From: Oceanobacillus saliphilus
GTDB lineage: Bacteria > Bacillota > Bacilli > Bacillales > Amphibacillaceae
DNA length: 64,000 nt
Assembly: GCF_023522835.1 (NCBI RefSeq)
Contig: NZ_JALCZU010000007.1
Coordinates: 62,001-126,000 of the forward strand
Direction: 5' to 3'
Shown: positions 17,829-26,131 of the stretch, in pieces
Layout of the letters: every line of letters begins with the position of its first letter
Numbering within the stretch: position 1 is the first letter of the stretch
The notes under the pieces: model-generated
Database searches by the model: none
What the model saw: only the letters and a program-made list of their open reading frames with translations
Told to the model about the DNA's origin: nothing
Position numbers and translations under genes: made by a program

Positions 17829-20800
17829 TTAATTTTCCAGACTGATTTTGAGAACTTTGCTTTGTACATCCACCATTTCAAACGTCACTGAATCCGCACC
17901 ATTTGTAACGGTTAATGTCACTTCTTTTTCTTTTAGTATATCTACCTGATTTTTATTGAGCAGTAGAGATCTTGGTTTTTTCTCGTTATAAATATCAATT
18001 GATACATATGCACCTTGTTCAACAGTAGTCAAATCCTTTGTATGAACAGTGGCTGTTCCATTATTTTTTGAGGGTGTAATATCGATTACTGGTTGCACTT
18101 CCTCCCCAGGCTCACCGGGAAGCTCATCCGTTTGTGCGATTCTGCCCTCAGAACCATATACAATTGGATTGGATTCCGAGCTGTTCAGACTTTTCACAAA
18201 TTCAACTGTTGCAGTAACATCTTCTGGTCCCATCGTTGGATTTTGTCCGAGATCTTTAATTGGCCCCTCTGATGTTCCCATATAATTATTGACGACCAAC
18301 GTGTATGTCGCATTTTCATCAATCGGTGTCCCATCTGGAAATGTTATAGTCACTGCTTCATTCAGCTCCGGATTCCACGTATAGTGGAAGCCACTAATAC
18401 TATAATCCGGTCCATAGACTGGATGTAACTGTTCATTAATAATTGGATAAAGGTCTGCACCTTTAATTTCAAAAGTCATTAATGTATTACCAAATGGTTG
18501 GATATTATATAATTCACCCCAGGTAATTTCACCTGCTAGTAAATCATCCCTGATTCCACCACCATTCATCATTGCGAAATCACTATCCATTGCCCAATTC
18601 ATGCCATCTGCAATTAGGTTACCAAGGCCGTGATCACCATCATTTGTATAGCTACCAGTAAGATCCTGAGCATTGAAACCAACCACTTCATTTATAATTG
18701 GCGCAATTTCTTCGGCATACTTCTCAAGAATCCCTGCCACCGCTTCATCAGGAGTATAATCACTTTGCTTCACAAATACGATTTCAGCTTCTTTTTCCAC
18801 AATATCACCTGTAGTGCGGTCAATGACCAGATCAACGTCAGCGAAAGCTTTTCCATATTCGGATGCCTGAACGATAAGTTTATTATCAACTACCACATTA
18901 TTAACAGCATGATTATGGGCTGCAAAAATAACATCTACTGCATCATCTACTGCTCTAGCCAAATCTGCAGCTTCACCTGAGGCTTCATCACCTGACTGGT
19001 AAGCTGGCATATGTGCAAGTACGATAATTGCCTCAACACCCTGTGCTGTCAATTGCTCAACAGCATCATTTACTGCTTCTGCTTCATCAGTAAATGCAAT
19101 ATTTTCCAATGAAGATGGCATCACCATATTTACCGTTGTTTGTGTGTTTACACCTATAAAACCGATTTTCTCACCATCAACATCTTCTATTGTATATGGA
19201 TCGAGGAACAGCTCCCCTGTATCTTCATAAACACAATTTGCACAAAGTACTGGGAAGTTCATGCCATCGTAGCCTTCTGTACCTTTGCCTTCCGGATGTT
19301 CTCCACCTTCAATCATACGCAGTAATTCATCCAGTCCTTCATCAAATTCATGATTTCCAACTGTACCAACATCAAATCCGATTTCTTCCATAATTTCAAC
19401 AGTTGGCTCATCCTGCAACAACCCGGAGATTGGAGAGCTTCCTCCAATCATATCACCTGCATGTACAATTAACGTATTGGGATTCTCCTGCTCACGTTCT
19501 TTTATTGCCGCAGCAGTATAATCCATTCGGCCATACATATCCGAAATTCCATCCCCATTCAAATCAAGCATATATTCCTGATCAATTTTACCGTGCAAAT
19601 CGTTCATGCTTAATAACTGTACCTCAAGCATATTTTCATCTGGAGTTCCTTCTCCAACTGGAGTATACCCATAGGATTCGGCCTCTTCAGCACTGGAGAA
19701 GAAGATTCTTTTCTCAACAGGAACATCTTCCCATTCATTTGGCTCCACATATTCCATTGTGTCAGAATTACCAACATATCTTAAGAACCCTTTTTGATCA
19801 TCATTCGCGCGGAAGGCAAATGGTAATTCCAATAATGGATCTTCAGGGTTCCAGATTCCAAGCCCTGCTTCCTTAGCTTCTTTTACAGCCTCCTGGTAAA
19901 CAGGATATGCCTCCTCATCAATTGGTGCGAGGAAGTACGTTGCTGCGTAACCCGCCGCAACCATTTCCAGGTTAATATTTAGGCCATCATCTTTACGGAT
20001 AATCTCGGCTAAAATCCTTCCATAATCATCTGTCGGCTCATCACCGATTTTCAAATAAATTTCATCTCCAGCCTCGATTAGTTCGCTTATATGATCTGTC
20101 GCTAAATCACCATAATATTTTTGGTTCTCATTTATTTCCTGTCTTTCGGGATCTTTATTTTTTGCTGTATACGTCTCAGCAGTATCCATATTCAGAAAAC
20201 GAACTCTTGTTTCTCCGAAAACCGGATCAGCAATTCTTATAGTATCCCCATCTGTTACTCTGTCAACAGTAGCTTCATAGTATCCTGCTGCAGTTGGAGC
20301 TTCCGGTTGCTCAGCCGCTACTTGCAAATCAGCCTGTTCTGTCGGAATCAGCTGATAATCATCGTATTGGCTTACGATAGCTGTAATGTCATACCATAAA
20401 TTCGATTCCACTTGGTTCATGTCGAGTGCATTCTCCATTACACGCAATATTGTTCCATTAAAATCAGCATCGACCAAGGATACATTATATCCACCACCGG
20501 CAGGGCTCCCTGGAATATGATTAATAAATCCATTCAATTGTACCAACTGTCCTTCATAGGATTCCGCGACAATTGGATCTTGGAGGTCTTCAAGCGTAAT
20601 TTGCTTCGCCTCTGGCAATGCTTGTCCTGTTTCCAATACTTCAATTTCAGCAGGAATAACTTCTTTTAAACCCCTATAGGTTGCCAGTTCACCAATAACT
20701 TGTACACGATCACCTTTTGTAAGGTCAGGCAGTTCACCTTGTGTGTATGAAAATAGATTAATGCCACCAGTATCATCCTGTATGTATGTTGTGAACTGGT

Positions 20801-21536
20801 TGCCATTACTGATTGCAGCATTATCCGCTGTTACAATTCCTTCAACAGTTACTACTGTTCCATCACTTAAATCTCGAGCTTCACCAATGGTATATGCTTC
20901 ACCAGGTTCTAAAGGTTCACCTGGCTCTTCTGGTGGATGAGTTGGCTCAACACCATCCATTGTATGACTGCCTAAGTATGCGAATGTATCCTTTGCATAT
21001 TCAATCCATTGTTCTACGTCATATGTTTCAGAAGGTGCTGTAACGGATGGTTGCCTTACTAGAGTTACGTCCGTACCGAAGTCCCATCTCTCACCAATTA
21101 CACCAAAAACGTCAATTACGTTGTCGTTTTTAGATAAAGTAACTGCGTCGTCTCCATTAAAATTAATCACTGAATTATTCATGATATCTGTTTGAGCGAG
21201 TATTCTAGAGTCAGCATTACTATTTGCCAGCACAAGTACATCACCATGTTGAAGTGTGCCAGTAAGCGCCAGTGTCTGACTTGCTGAAGAAGCTCCATTA
21301 CTGTATAACGCTAACGAATACGCTGATAGCTCAACCTCACTTCCCGTACCGTTATAAATTTCAATGGCCTTATTAAAAGAACTTCCTTCAATATACTCCG
21401 AAATAAATAAATCCTCTGCGGTTACATCATTTGTTTCCGCTGCTACAGATAAAGAAAATACAGGTGTAAAATTCATAAAAATCATTGCAACAATAAGAAA
21501 CATACTGACTGCCTTTTTAAAAGCTATCTTCTTCAT
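17829..21536 (-). CDS. YhcR-like secreted nuclease/5'-nucleotidase
   Basis: A 1235-residue multidomain exoenzyme. Signal peptide about 1-34. A lamin-tail domain spans about 40-150 (DLFISEYIEGSSFNKAIEIYN). An OB-fold domain spans about 215-400 (VTVEGIVTADN, YIQDDTGGINLF). A thermonuclease domain spans about 415-565 (VDRVTDGDTIRI, RVRFLNMDTAET, DDYGRILAEI). A calcineurin-like 5'-nucleotidase follows (SMNDLHGKID, HAGDMIGG, TVGNHEFDEG), then a 5'-nucleotidase C-terminal domain (LTGSYTNDGDHGLGNLIADGMNWA). The order matches Bacillus YhcR. It would degrade extracellular DNA/RNA and release nucleosides and phosphate. It ends in a small beta domain without an LPXTG sorting signal, so it is probably released, not wall-anchored. 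RBS GGAGGG lies upstream. Confidence 0.88.
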   Translation of the reverse strand: MKKIAFKKAVSMFLIVAMIFMNFTPVFSLSVAAETNDVTAEDLFISEYIEGSSFNKAIEIYNGTGSEVELSAYSLALYSNGASSASQTLALTGTLQHGDVLVLANSNADSRILAQTDIMNNSVINFNGDDAVTLSKNDNVIDVFGVIGERWDFGTDVTLVRQPSVTAPSETYDVEQWIEYAKDTFAYLGSHTMDGVEPTHPPEEPGEPLEPGEAYTIGEARDLSDGTVVTVEGIVTADNAAISNGNQFTTYIQDDTGGINLFSYTQGELPDLTKGDRVQVIGELATYRGLKEVIPAEIEVLETGQALPEAKQITLEDLQDPIVAESYEGQLVQLNGFINHIPGSPAGGGYNVSLVDADFNGTILRVMENALDMNQVESNLWYDITAIVSQYDDYQLIPTEQADLQVAAEQPEAPTAAGYYEATVDRVTDGDTIRIADPVFGETRVRFLNMDTAETYTAKNKDPERQEINENQKYYGDLATDHISELIEAGDEIYLKIGDEPTDDYGRILAEIIRKDDGLNINLEMVAAGYAATYFLAPIDEEAYPVYQEAVKEAKEAGLGIWNPEDPLLELPFAFRANDDQKGFLRYVGNSDTMEYVEPNEWEDVPVEKRIFFSSAEEAESYGYTPVGEGTPDENMLEVQLLSMNDLHGKIDQEYMLDLNGDGISDMYGRMDYTAAAIKEREQENPNTLIVHAGDMIGGSSPISGLLQDEPTVEIMEEIGFDVGTVGNHEFDEGLDELLRMIEGGEHPEGKGTEGYDGMNFPVLCANCVYEDTGELFLDPYTIEDVDGEKIGFIGVNTQTTVNMVMPSSLENIAFTDEAEAVNDAVEQLTAQGVEAIIVLAHMPAYQSGDEASGEAADLARAVDDAVDVIFAAHNHAVNNVVVDNKLIVQASEYGKAFADVDLVIDRTTGDIVEKEAEIVFVKQSDYTPDEAVAGILEKYAEEIAPIINEVVGFNAQDLTGSYTNDGDHGLGNLIADGMNWAMDSDFAMMNGGGIRDDLLAGEITWGELYNIQPFGNTLMTFEIKGADLYPIINEQLHPVYGPDYSISGFHYTWNPELNEAVTITFPDGTPIDENATYTLVVNNYMGTSEGPIKDLGQNPTMGPEDVTATVEFVKSLNSSESNPIVYGSEGRIAQTDELPGEPGEEVQPVIDITPSKNNGTATVHTKDLTTVEQGAYVSIDIYNEKKPRSLLLNKNQVDILKEKEVTLTVTNGADSVTFEMVDVQSKVLKISLEN

Positions 21537-21640
21537 TGGTACCCTCCATTTGGTTAAGAATATTTAGACCAGATACGTGATTTTAAGCCAAAATCCGCAC
21601 CAACTCTCCCTTAAATATGTCATAGATACAAGAGGGAAAC

Positions 21641-21668
21641 CATGTAGCACATGTAAATTTATTGTAAA
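21641..21668 (-). promoter_or_regulatory. Possible PhoP-binding (Pho box) repeats
   Basis: On the minus strand, TTTACA, TTTACA and TACATG recur with 5-base gaps (11-base period), about 105-130 bases upstream of the nuclease/nucleotidase start. This resembles the TT(A/T/C)ACA direct repeats bound by Bacillus PhoP. It fits control by phosphate starvation, but the third repeat is poor. The remainder of 21537-21892 shows no gene. Confidence 0.45.
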
Positions 21669-21892
21669 TTCGGACCATTCGAACTAGAAAATAACAAAAA
21701 GGGTTAATAAGTCCCATGTACTATATTTGAACCTTTTACTATAAGGTTACTAATCTTCTCCATACAACAATCTTTCTTTTTAACTCGAATATAGGAACAT
21801 TAACCTTCCTGTATTTAATTGTAAATTTTACTAACTTTGAGAGATTGTTAACAAATCAGTTGATCCTCTTATATAAACCAAACCTCAGGTAA

Positions 21893-22429
21893 TTACTTTA
21901 GCGGACTTCAATATTTATTGGCTGCAACGATATTAACAGGTATAATTCAAGTTATATACGGTATATTTAAATTAGCAAGGTATATGAAGTTTATTCCGCG
22001 CTCCGTTATGGTCGGATTTGTAAATGCTTTAGCCATCCATCATGATATTTCTACCACAGCTGCAGCATTTTGTTGGAGAATCCTAATTTAGCGATAGGCG
22101 TTTTTACGGGGATCATATTAACCAAAATATCCCGCGTCTATGCGGAAAGTGCTGTCGAAGGAAATAAAAGAATATATGTGATTCAAGGAGAACTATTTTT
22201 TGCATCTGTTACGGAATTGCTCCCTAAATTTAATTACGAAGAAGACGGTATTGAAGAAGTGGAGATAAACTTAAGCCACTCCCATATTTGGGATGATTCG
22301 GTGTTTATTGCAGTACAGAAAATTGTAACTAGGTTTAGAGAAAGCGGTAAACAGGTAGCAGTAAAAGGAATGAATGAGGCAAATACCGAATTGGTGGGTA
22401 AGTTACGAAATAAACTGGGACCACATTAA
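21893..22429 (+). pseudogene. Remnant of a SulP-family anion transporter
   Basis: Two pieces of one SulP gene remain. The first frame (about 21905-22043) encodes [17 protein letters not shown]... [16 protein letters not shown] from the membrane domain, then runs into nonsense ending at a TAG (22088). The second, in another frame from about 22070, encodes [19 protein letters not shown] and the C-terminal STAS domain (IYVIQGELFFASVTELL, IEEVEINLSHSHIWDDS). The region between (well over 150 residues in intact proteins) and the N-terminus are missing. No start with a ribosome binding site is present. A uspA gene follows, as is common for SulP operons. Confidence 0.82.
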
Positions 22430-22443
22430 TGGGGGGAATAAAC

Positions 22444-22863
22444 GTGTATAAAAATATCTTACTTGCTACAGATGGATCAGAACATTCAAAACGAGCATTG
22501 GAGAATGCAATCCATATAGCTAAATGCACGACTGGATCCAAAGTTGATGTTGTTTATGTGATAGACGCCAGCAAGGCTAAATCTGATGTAATCAATAATT
22601 GGAATTCTTTCGATGTAAATGATTCACGAATGAAACAACTCAAAAATGCTGAGAGACTGGCAAAGGATGCAGGAGTATCTTACGAAATAAAAATATTACA
22701 TGGTGAACCCGGTCCTACCATTGTAGAATATGCAAATGAAAATAAAACAGATGTAGTCATTATTGGAAGTAGAGGACTGAATGGATTACAGGAATTTATG
22801 CTTGGTAGTGTAAGTCATAAGGTAGCTAAACGGGCAAATTGTCCCGTACTGATTGTAAAATAA
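22444..22863 (+). CDS. Universal stress protein UspA family
   Basis: 139 residues with the Usp fold: KNILLATDGSEHSKRALENA at the start, DVVYVIDAS after strand 2, and the ATP-binding signature GSRGLNGLQEFMLGSVSHKV (Gx2Gx9GS) near residue 110. A probable ATP-binding stress protein. The GTG at 22444 has GGGGGG about 7 bases upstream and gives the usual MYKNIL start. An ATG five codons upstream lies on top of that ribosome binding site. It follows the SulP remnant and has probably lost its partner. Confidence 0.87.
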   Translation: MYKNILLATDGSEHSKRALENAIHIAKCTTGSKVDVVYVIDASKAKSDVINNWNSFDVNDSRMKQLKNAERLAKDAGVSYEIKILHGEPGPTIVEYANENKTDVVIIGSRGLNGLQEFMLGSVSHKVAKRANCPVLIVK

Positions 22864-22876
22864 ACTTCTGAATAAT

Positions 22877-22912
22877 AAAGCTAACTAGTTTTGAAAACCA
22901 GTTAGCTTTTTT
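22877..22912 (+). terminator. Terminator after the UspA gene
   Basis: AAAGCTAACT...AGTTAGCTTT stem with an inner GTTTTgaaAAC loop and a run of Ts. Confidence 0.88.
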
Positions 22913-23001
22913 GGTTTTATGAGAACACTATTATTTCTCCTGACTAAAGTAACGGTGTTCTTGGCGAGTTTAATAAAAAATAAGAGAACCGAGAAGGCCT
23001 C

Positions 23002-23334
23002 TTACTTTATAAAGTGGAAAATAAATGGGAACCTGTACCTCTCTCCCTGATAAGACTTAACTGCCGCAATTATCGTTAAGACAAACGCCATGATACCTAT
23101 TATGATCAATAAAATAATGCCAACTACTAAAATTACTAAGATAGAAGCTATCGCTCCGAAAATAAAGTAAGATACAAAGAAGTTAAAATATTCTTTCCCA
23201 TGGTAATCGACGAATTCAGAGTCTTCCCGCTTTAGAAGCCAAATCAGTAATGGTCCAAGTATTGGAAAAGGAAAACTTAGCACATATATTAACATCGCAA
23301 ATAATCGATCATCGCTCGAAGTCAAAAAAGTCAC
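23002..23334 (-). CDS. DUF4870-type small membrane protein
   Basis: 110 residues with three hydrophobic segments (about 11-33, 48-72, 74-95) and the family marks SSDDRLFAML at the start, DSEFVDYHGKEYFNFFVSY in the middle and an RYRFPF end. Members are of unknown function. RBS AAGGAGG lies upstream of the ATG. Single gene. Confidence 0.8.
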   Translation of the reverse strand: MTFLTSSDDRLFAMLIYVLSFPFPILGPLLIWLLKREDSEFVDYHGKEYFNFFVSYFIFGAIASILVILVVGIILLIIIGIMAFVLTIIAAVKSYQGERYRFPFIFHFIK

Positions 23335-23436
23335 CTCCTTCCATTATATTATACAAAAGTCACGAGTGTTCTAGGCGAGTTATTACTTACTCCTCCTTAA
23401 ACATTCAATACCATTATATACCACATTTATTAGGGC

Positions 23437-23465
23437 TTGAAAAATGGGTCATAAACGTCTATAAT
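23437..23465 (+). promoter_or_regulatory. Sigma-A promoter of tRNA-Ala
   Basis: TTGAAA (23437-23442), 17 bases, TATAAT (23460-23465), ending 9 bases before the mature tRNA. Confidence 0.85.
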
Positions 23466-23474
23466 TTAAAGGAC

Positions 23475-23547
23475 GGGGCATTAGCTCAGCTGGGAGAGCG
23501 CTTCGCTGGCAGCGAAGAGGTCAGCGGTTCGAGCCCGCTATGCTCCA
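23475..23547 (+). tRNA. tRNA-Ala, anticodon GGC
   Basis: 73 nt cloverleaf: acceptor GGGGCAT/ATGCTCC (with a G-U pair, so not the strict consensus GGGGCCA), D arm AGCTCAGCTGGGAGAGC, anticodon arm TTCGC-TGGCAGC-GAA with GGC, T arm AGCGGTTCGAGCCCGCT. CCA is not encoded. It stands alone with its own promoter and terminator. Confidence 0.93.
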
Positions 23548-23554
23548 TAAACAG

Positions 23555-23597
23555 GTTGGATGGGTAACGTGAAAAACGTTCCATTCCAACTTTTTTT
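23555..23597 (+). terminator. Terminator of tRNA-Ala
   Basis: GTTGGAtGGgtAACGT pairs with AACGTtCCaTTCCAAC around a GAAA loop, then TTTTTTT. Confidence 0.85.
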
Positions 23598-23808
23598 ATT
23601 ATCTATCCCTTTTTCCAACTGCCTCAATACGCTGAGCAATATAAATCCATCCACTCCTCCATCATACTGTTTGTTTGTCAACTCGTCACACTAAAAAGTT
23701 TCAGTCATAAAAACAAAAAGAACAGAACACAATAAACCTCTCCAAATTCAAGGGTTGATTCCTATTAAGGTAGGCGTTCACATAGCAATACGAGTTATTT
23801 CCTAACAA
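23598..23808. other. Intergenic sequence before the thiamine operon
   Basis: AT-rich, with no ORF and no recognised element up to the palindrome at 23809. Confidence 0.35.
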
Positions 23809-23828
23809 CTAATCAAACGTTTGATTAG
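23809..23828. promoter_or_regulatory. Perfect 20-bp palindrome (orphan operator)
   Basis: CTAATCAAACGTTTGATTAG is a perfect palindrome. It looks like a TetR-type operator, yet no TetR gene is in the window. It lies about 50 bases upstream of the putative thi-operon promoter. Confidence 0.55.
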
Positions 23829-23880
23829 GTATCCTTGCACCTTTACAACGAACAACATTCTAAATATTAACTTTAATTAA

Positions 23881-23909
23881 GTGACAAACAACATTTCTTT
23901 TGTTATGCT
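23881..23909 (+). promoter_or_regulatory. Probable promoter of the thi operon
   Basis: GTGACA, 17 bases, TATGCT. Transcription would start about 27-30 bases before the TPP aptamer. Both boxes are imperfect. Confidence 0.45.
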
Positions 23910-23942
23910 TACTTAGAAGCGTTAACAATTTCATATCGCAAA

Positions 23943-24044
23943 ACTACTAGGGGTGCCCAAATAGTGTGGGCTGAGAGGAAAGCATGTAGACACTTTCCGA
24001 CTCTTATGGACCTGATCTGGTTAATACCAGCGGAGGGAAGTAGT
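23943..24044 (+). promoter_or_regulatory. TPP riboswitch of the thiamine salvage operon
   Basis: Canonical thi-box: ACTACT / AGTAGT closing stem, GGGGTGC...GGGCTGAGAGG, variable hairpin, ACCTGATCTGGTTAATACCAG and CGGAGGGAA. It is followed by a terminator ahead of thiW. Confidence 0.97.
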
Positions 24045-24077
24045 CGGACATTACGTCTATTCTATTTTCAGCTTATC

Positions 24078-24108
24078 AAGCCAGGTCCATTGTGGATCTG
24101 GCTTTTTT
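24078..24108 (+). terminator. Attenuator of the thi operon
   Basis: AAGCCAGgtCCA / TGGatCTGGCTT stem followed by TTTT, 33 bases after the aptamer. It is the switchable terminator. Confidence 0.9.
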
Positions 24109-24138
24109 GTGCATTTCTTTAAAGGAGGGGAAGAAATT

Positions 24139-24624
24139 TTGAATCGAACGCGTTTGTTAACAACGATGGCGGTTTTTGTTGCAATTGGAACAATCGGGGC
24201 ACAATTATTGTGGTTTCCAACAGGTATCGCAAGGGCATATCCTGTTCAGCATGCGGTCAATGTAATGGCAGCTGTCATGCTTGGCCCCGGTCCTGCTGTA
24301 GCCATTGCCTTTATGATTGGCTTGCTTCGAAATATGCTCGGGATTGGAACGATATTGGCATTTCCAGGTGGAATGATCGGTGCTTTTTTTGCGGGCTATT
24401 TGTATAAAAAGTTTGGCAAAAATTCAGGAGCTGTCATTGGTGAATCATTTGGATCCGGAATAATCGGATCATTGTTTGCTGTACCTTTTGCTCAACTATT
24501 TATGGGAACCTCAGTCGGTGCATTTGCCTTCCTTCCGGGATTCCTTGTAAGCAGTATAACCGGAGGATTCATAGGTTGGTTTATCATTTCACGAATTAAA
24601 ACTGAAAATCTATCACGTATTTAA
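24139..24624 (+). CDS. thiW: Thiazole ECF-transporter S component ThiW
   Basis: 161 residues, five to six hydrophobic segments, with GIARAYPVQHAVNVMAAVMLGP and AFPGGMIGAFFAGYLYK typical of ThiW. It is thought to bind hydroxyethylthiazole and work with a shared ECF energising module, which is not encoded here. The TTG at 24139 is chosen because AAGGAGGG lies 9 bases upstream. The upstream in-frame ATG (24109) overlaps the attenuator. First gene behind the TPP riboswitch, next to thiM, which phosphorylates the thiazole. Confidence 0.88.
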   Translation: MNRTRLLTTMAVFVAIGTIGAQLLWFPTGIARAYPVQHAVNVMAAVMLGPGPAVAIAFMIGLLRNMLGIGTILAFPGGMIGAFFAGYLYKKFGKNSGAVIGESFGSGIIGSLFAVPFAQLFMGTSVGAFAFLPGFLVSSITGGFIGWFIISRIKTENLSRI

Positions 24625-24639
24625 TTAGGAGGCTATTCA

Positions 24640-25316
24640 ATGACTTTTACAGATGTTTTAAGAGAAGAAAACGAAGATATTTTTGAAATGATTTTTGATC
24701 ATCCATTTGTTCAAGTAAAGGAAAACTTCCACATAAAGCAGTGGAACACTATGTTAAAGCTGATTTCGAATATTTAAATGCATTTATGCAAATTTATGGC
24801 GTGGCCCTCTCGAAATCTTCAAAGCGGGAAGATATTCGCTATTTCCATGAACGGATTCAATTTATTTTACATGACGAGATTCACCCGCATCATAATTTCT
24901 GTGATTATATTGGGGTTGGTTATGATGAACTTCAAGGTCATCCTCTTCCCCCTACTGCCGATCATTATGTAAAACATATGATGTATCATGCACATACGGG
25001 GACTTTAGCTGAAACGATAAGTGCATTATTGCCCTGCCCCTGGACATACCTCGAAATTGGGGAGAGGTTGGTCAAAGCGTATCAGCCAGAGAAAGACCAT
25101 CCTTTCTACAAATGGATTACATTTTATGCTGAAGCGGGCAGTACTACACATCAAATGCGGAAACAGTTGGATCACCTGGCTGCCGAAGCTCCACCGGAAG
25201 AACAAATCCGAATAAAAGATGCATTTCGCAAAAGTTGCCAGCTTGAATTAGCATTCTGGGAAATGGCTTACACATGCGAAGAATGGCCGTCAAAAAGGAC
25301 GGTGTCAAATCAATGA
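24640..25316 (+). pseudogene. tenA: Thiaminase II TenA, frameshifted
   Basis: TenA salvages HMP from degraded thiamine. The gene starts well (AGGAGG, then MTFTDVLREENEDIFEM, IFDHPFVQ) but changes frame at about 24712-24717. The first frame stops at 24775, while KLPHKAVEHYVKADFEYLN continues in another frame to 25316. Compared with TenA proteins, where HPFVQ is followed by a GIG(D/E)G-LP stretch, about 7 bases are missing. The rest is intact, including the Asp of VKADFEYL, the catalytic Cys of LLPCPW and the Glu of FWEMAY. So it is either a young pseudogene or a sequencing error. Its stop overlaps the thiD start (ATGA). Confidence 0.85.
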
Positions 25317-26131
25317 AACAAGTATCATGCGCACTTACCATTGCCGGTACAGACCCTAGTGGTGGTGCAGGAATTCACGCTGACCTAAAAACGTTTCAAG
25401 AATTAAAAAGCTACGGTATGTCGGTCATAACATCTGTAGTCGCCCAAAATACAACGGGCGTTCAGGCCATTCAGCATGTTTCACTTAAAATGATTGAACA
25501 ACAGCTGGATTCCATTATCTCGGATATGCCTATACACGCATTTAAAACTGGAATGATAGCAAATATCGATATGATGAAGTTGGTAGCTAATAAAATTCAG
25601 GAGATAGACGCCCCTTACGTCATGGATCCGGTTATGGTTGCAACAAGCGGAGATGCTCTAATCGAACAGGATGCACGTGATTTTTTACGTGAACATCTTT
25701 TGCCATTAACATCGATTGTCACTCCTAATATTCCAGAGGCTGAATATCTGACTGGAGAGACGATTGAAACTGTTGATGATATGAAACAAGCTGCAGAACT
25801 TATCGTTAAAAAATTTGGAGCTGGAGCCGCCCTTGTAAAAGGCGGTCATTTGACAGGTGAAGCAGTCGACCTCCTCTTTGATGGTTCCGTGATGCACACT
25901 TTCTCTGCAAAAAGGATAGAAACCAAAAATACACATGGAACTGGCTGTACGTATTCTGCAGCAATTACAGCCTATTTAAGTCAAGGGTTACCATTACCCG
26001 ATGCTGTCGACAAGGCAAAACGATTTGTGACAGCTGCCATTCAATATTCCTTCCCACTCGGATCCGGTAATGGTCCAACAAATCATTGGGCAACACGGGA
26101 AGGAGAATTTACACATGGAACAAATTATTAA
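25313..26131 (+). CDS. thiD: Hydroxymethylpyrimidine/phosphomethylpyrimidine kinase
   Basis: 272 residues of the ribokinase-like fold. ThiD phosphorylates HMP twice to HMP-PP. Landmarks: ALTIAGTDPSGGAGIHADLKTF at the start, DPVMVATSGD near 110, TPNIPEAEYLTG near 145 and NTHGTGCTYSAAI with the catalytic Asp-like anion hole near 208. The ATG at 25313 overlaps the tenA stop by 4 bases and gives the standard N-terminus. An in-frame ATG 13 codons upstream lies inside tenA and is not preferred. Confidence 0.94.
   Translation: MKQVSCALTIAGTDPSGGAGIHADLKTFQELKSYGMSVITSVVAQNTTGVQAIQHVSLKMIEQQLDSIISDMPIHAFKTGMIANIDMMKLVANKIQEIDAPYVMDPVMVATSGDALIEQDARDFLREHLLPLTSIVTPNIPEAEYLTGETIETVDDMKQAAELIVKKFGAGAALVKGGHLTGEAVDLLFDGSVMHTFSAKRIETKNTHGTGCTYSAAITAYLSQGLPLPDAVDKAKRFVTAAIQYSFPLGSGNGPTNHWATREGEFTHGTNY

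Noticed and set aside
18049-21043. Several plus-strand ORFs up to 157 codons across the nuclease/nucleotidase gene.
   Set aside because: They are antisense shadows of a continuous 1235-codon gene with clear domains, and have no ribosome binding sites.
22070-22429. The 119-codon ORF could be called a stand-alone STAS-domain protein.
   Set aside because: It lacks a ribosome binding site, begins inside decayed SulP sequence and carries the last SulP membrane segment, so it is part of a pseudogene.
23548-23940. Further tRNA genes expected beside tRNA-Ala.
   Set aside because: No other cloverleaf was found; the tRNA is single and followed by its terminator.
24741-25316. The 191-codon ORF could be called a complete TenA.
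   Set aside because: Its start has no ribosome binding site and the true N-terminal part with a good site lies upstream in another frame.
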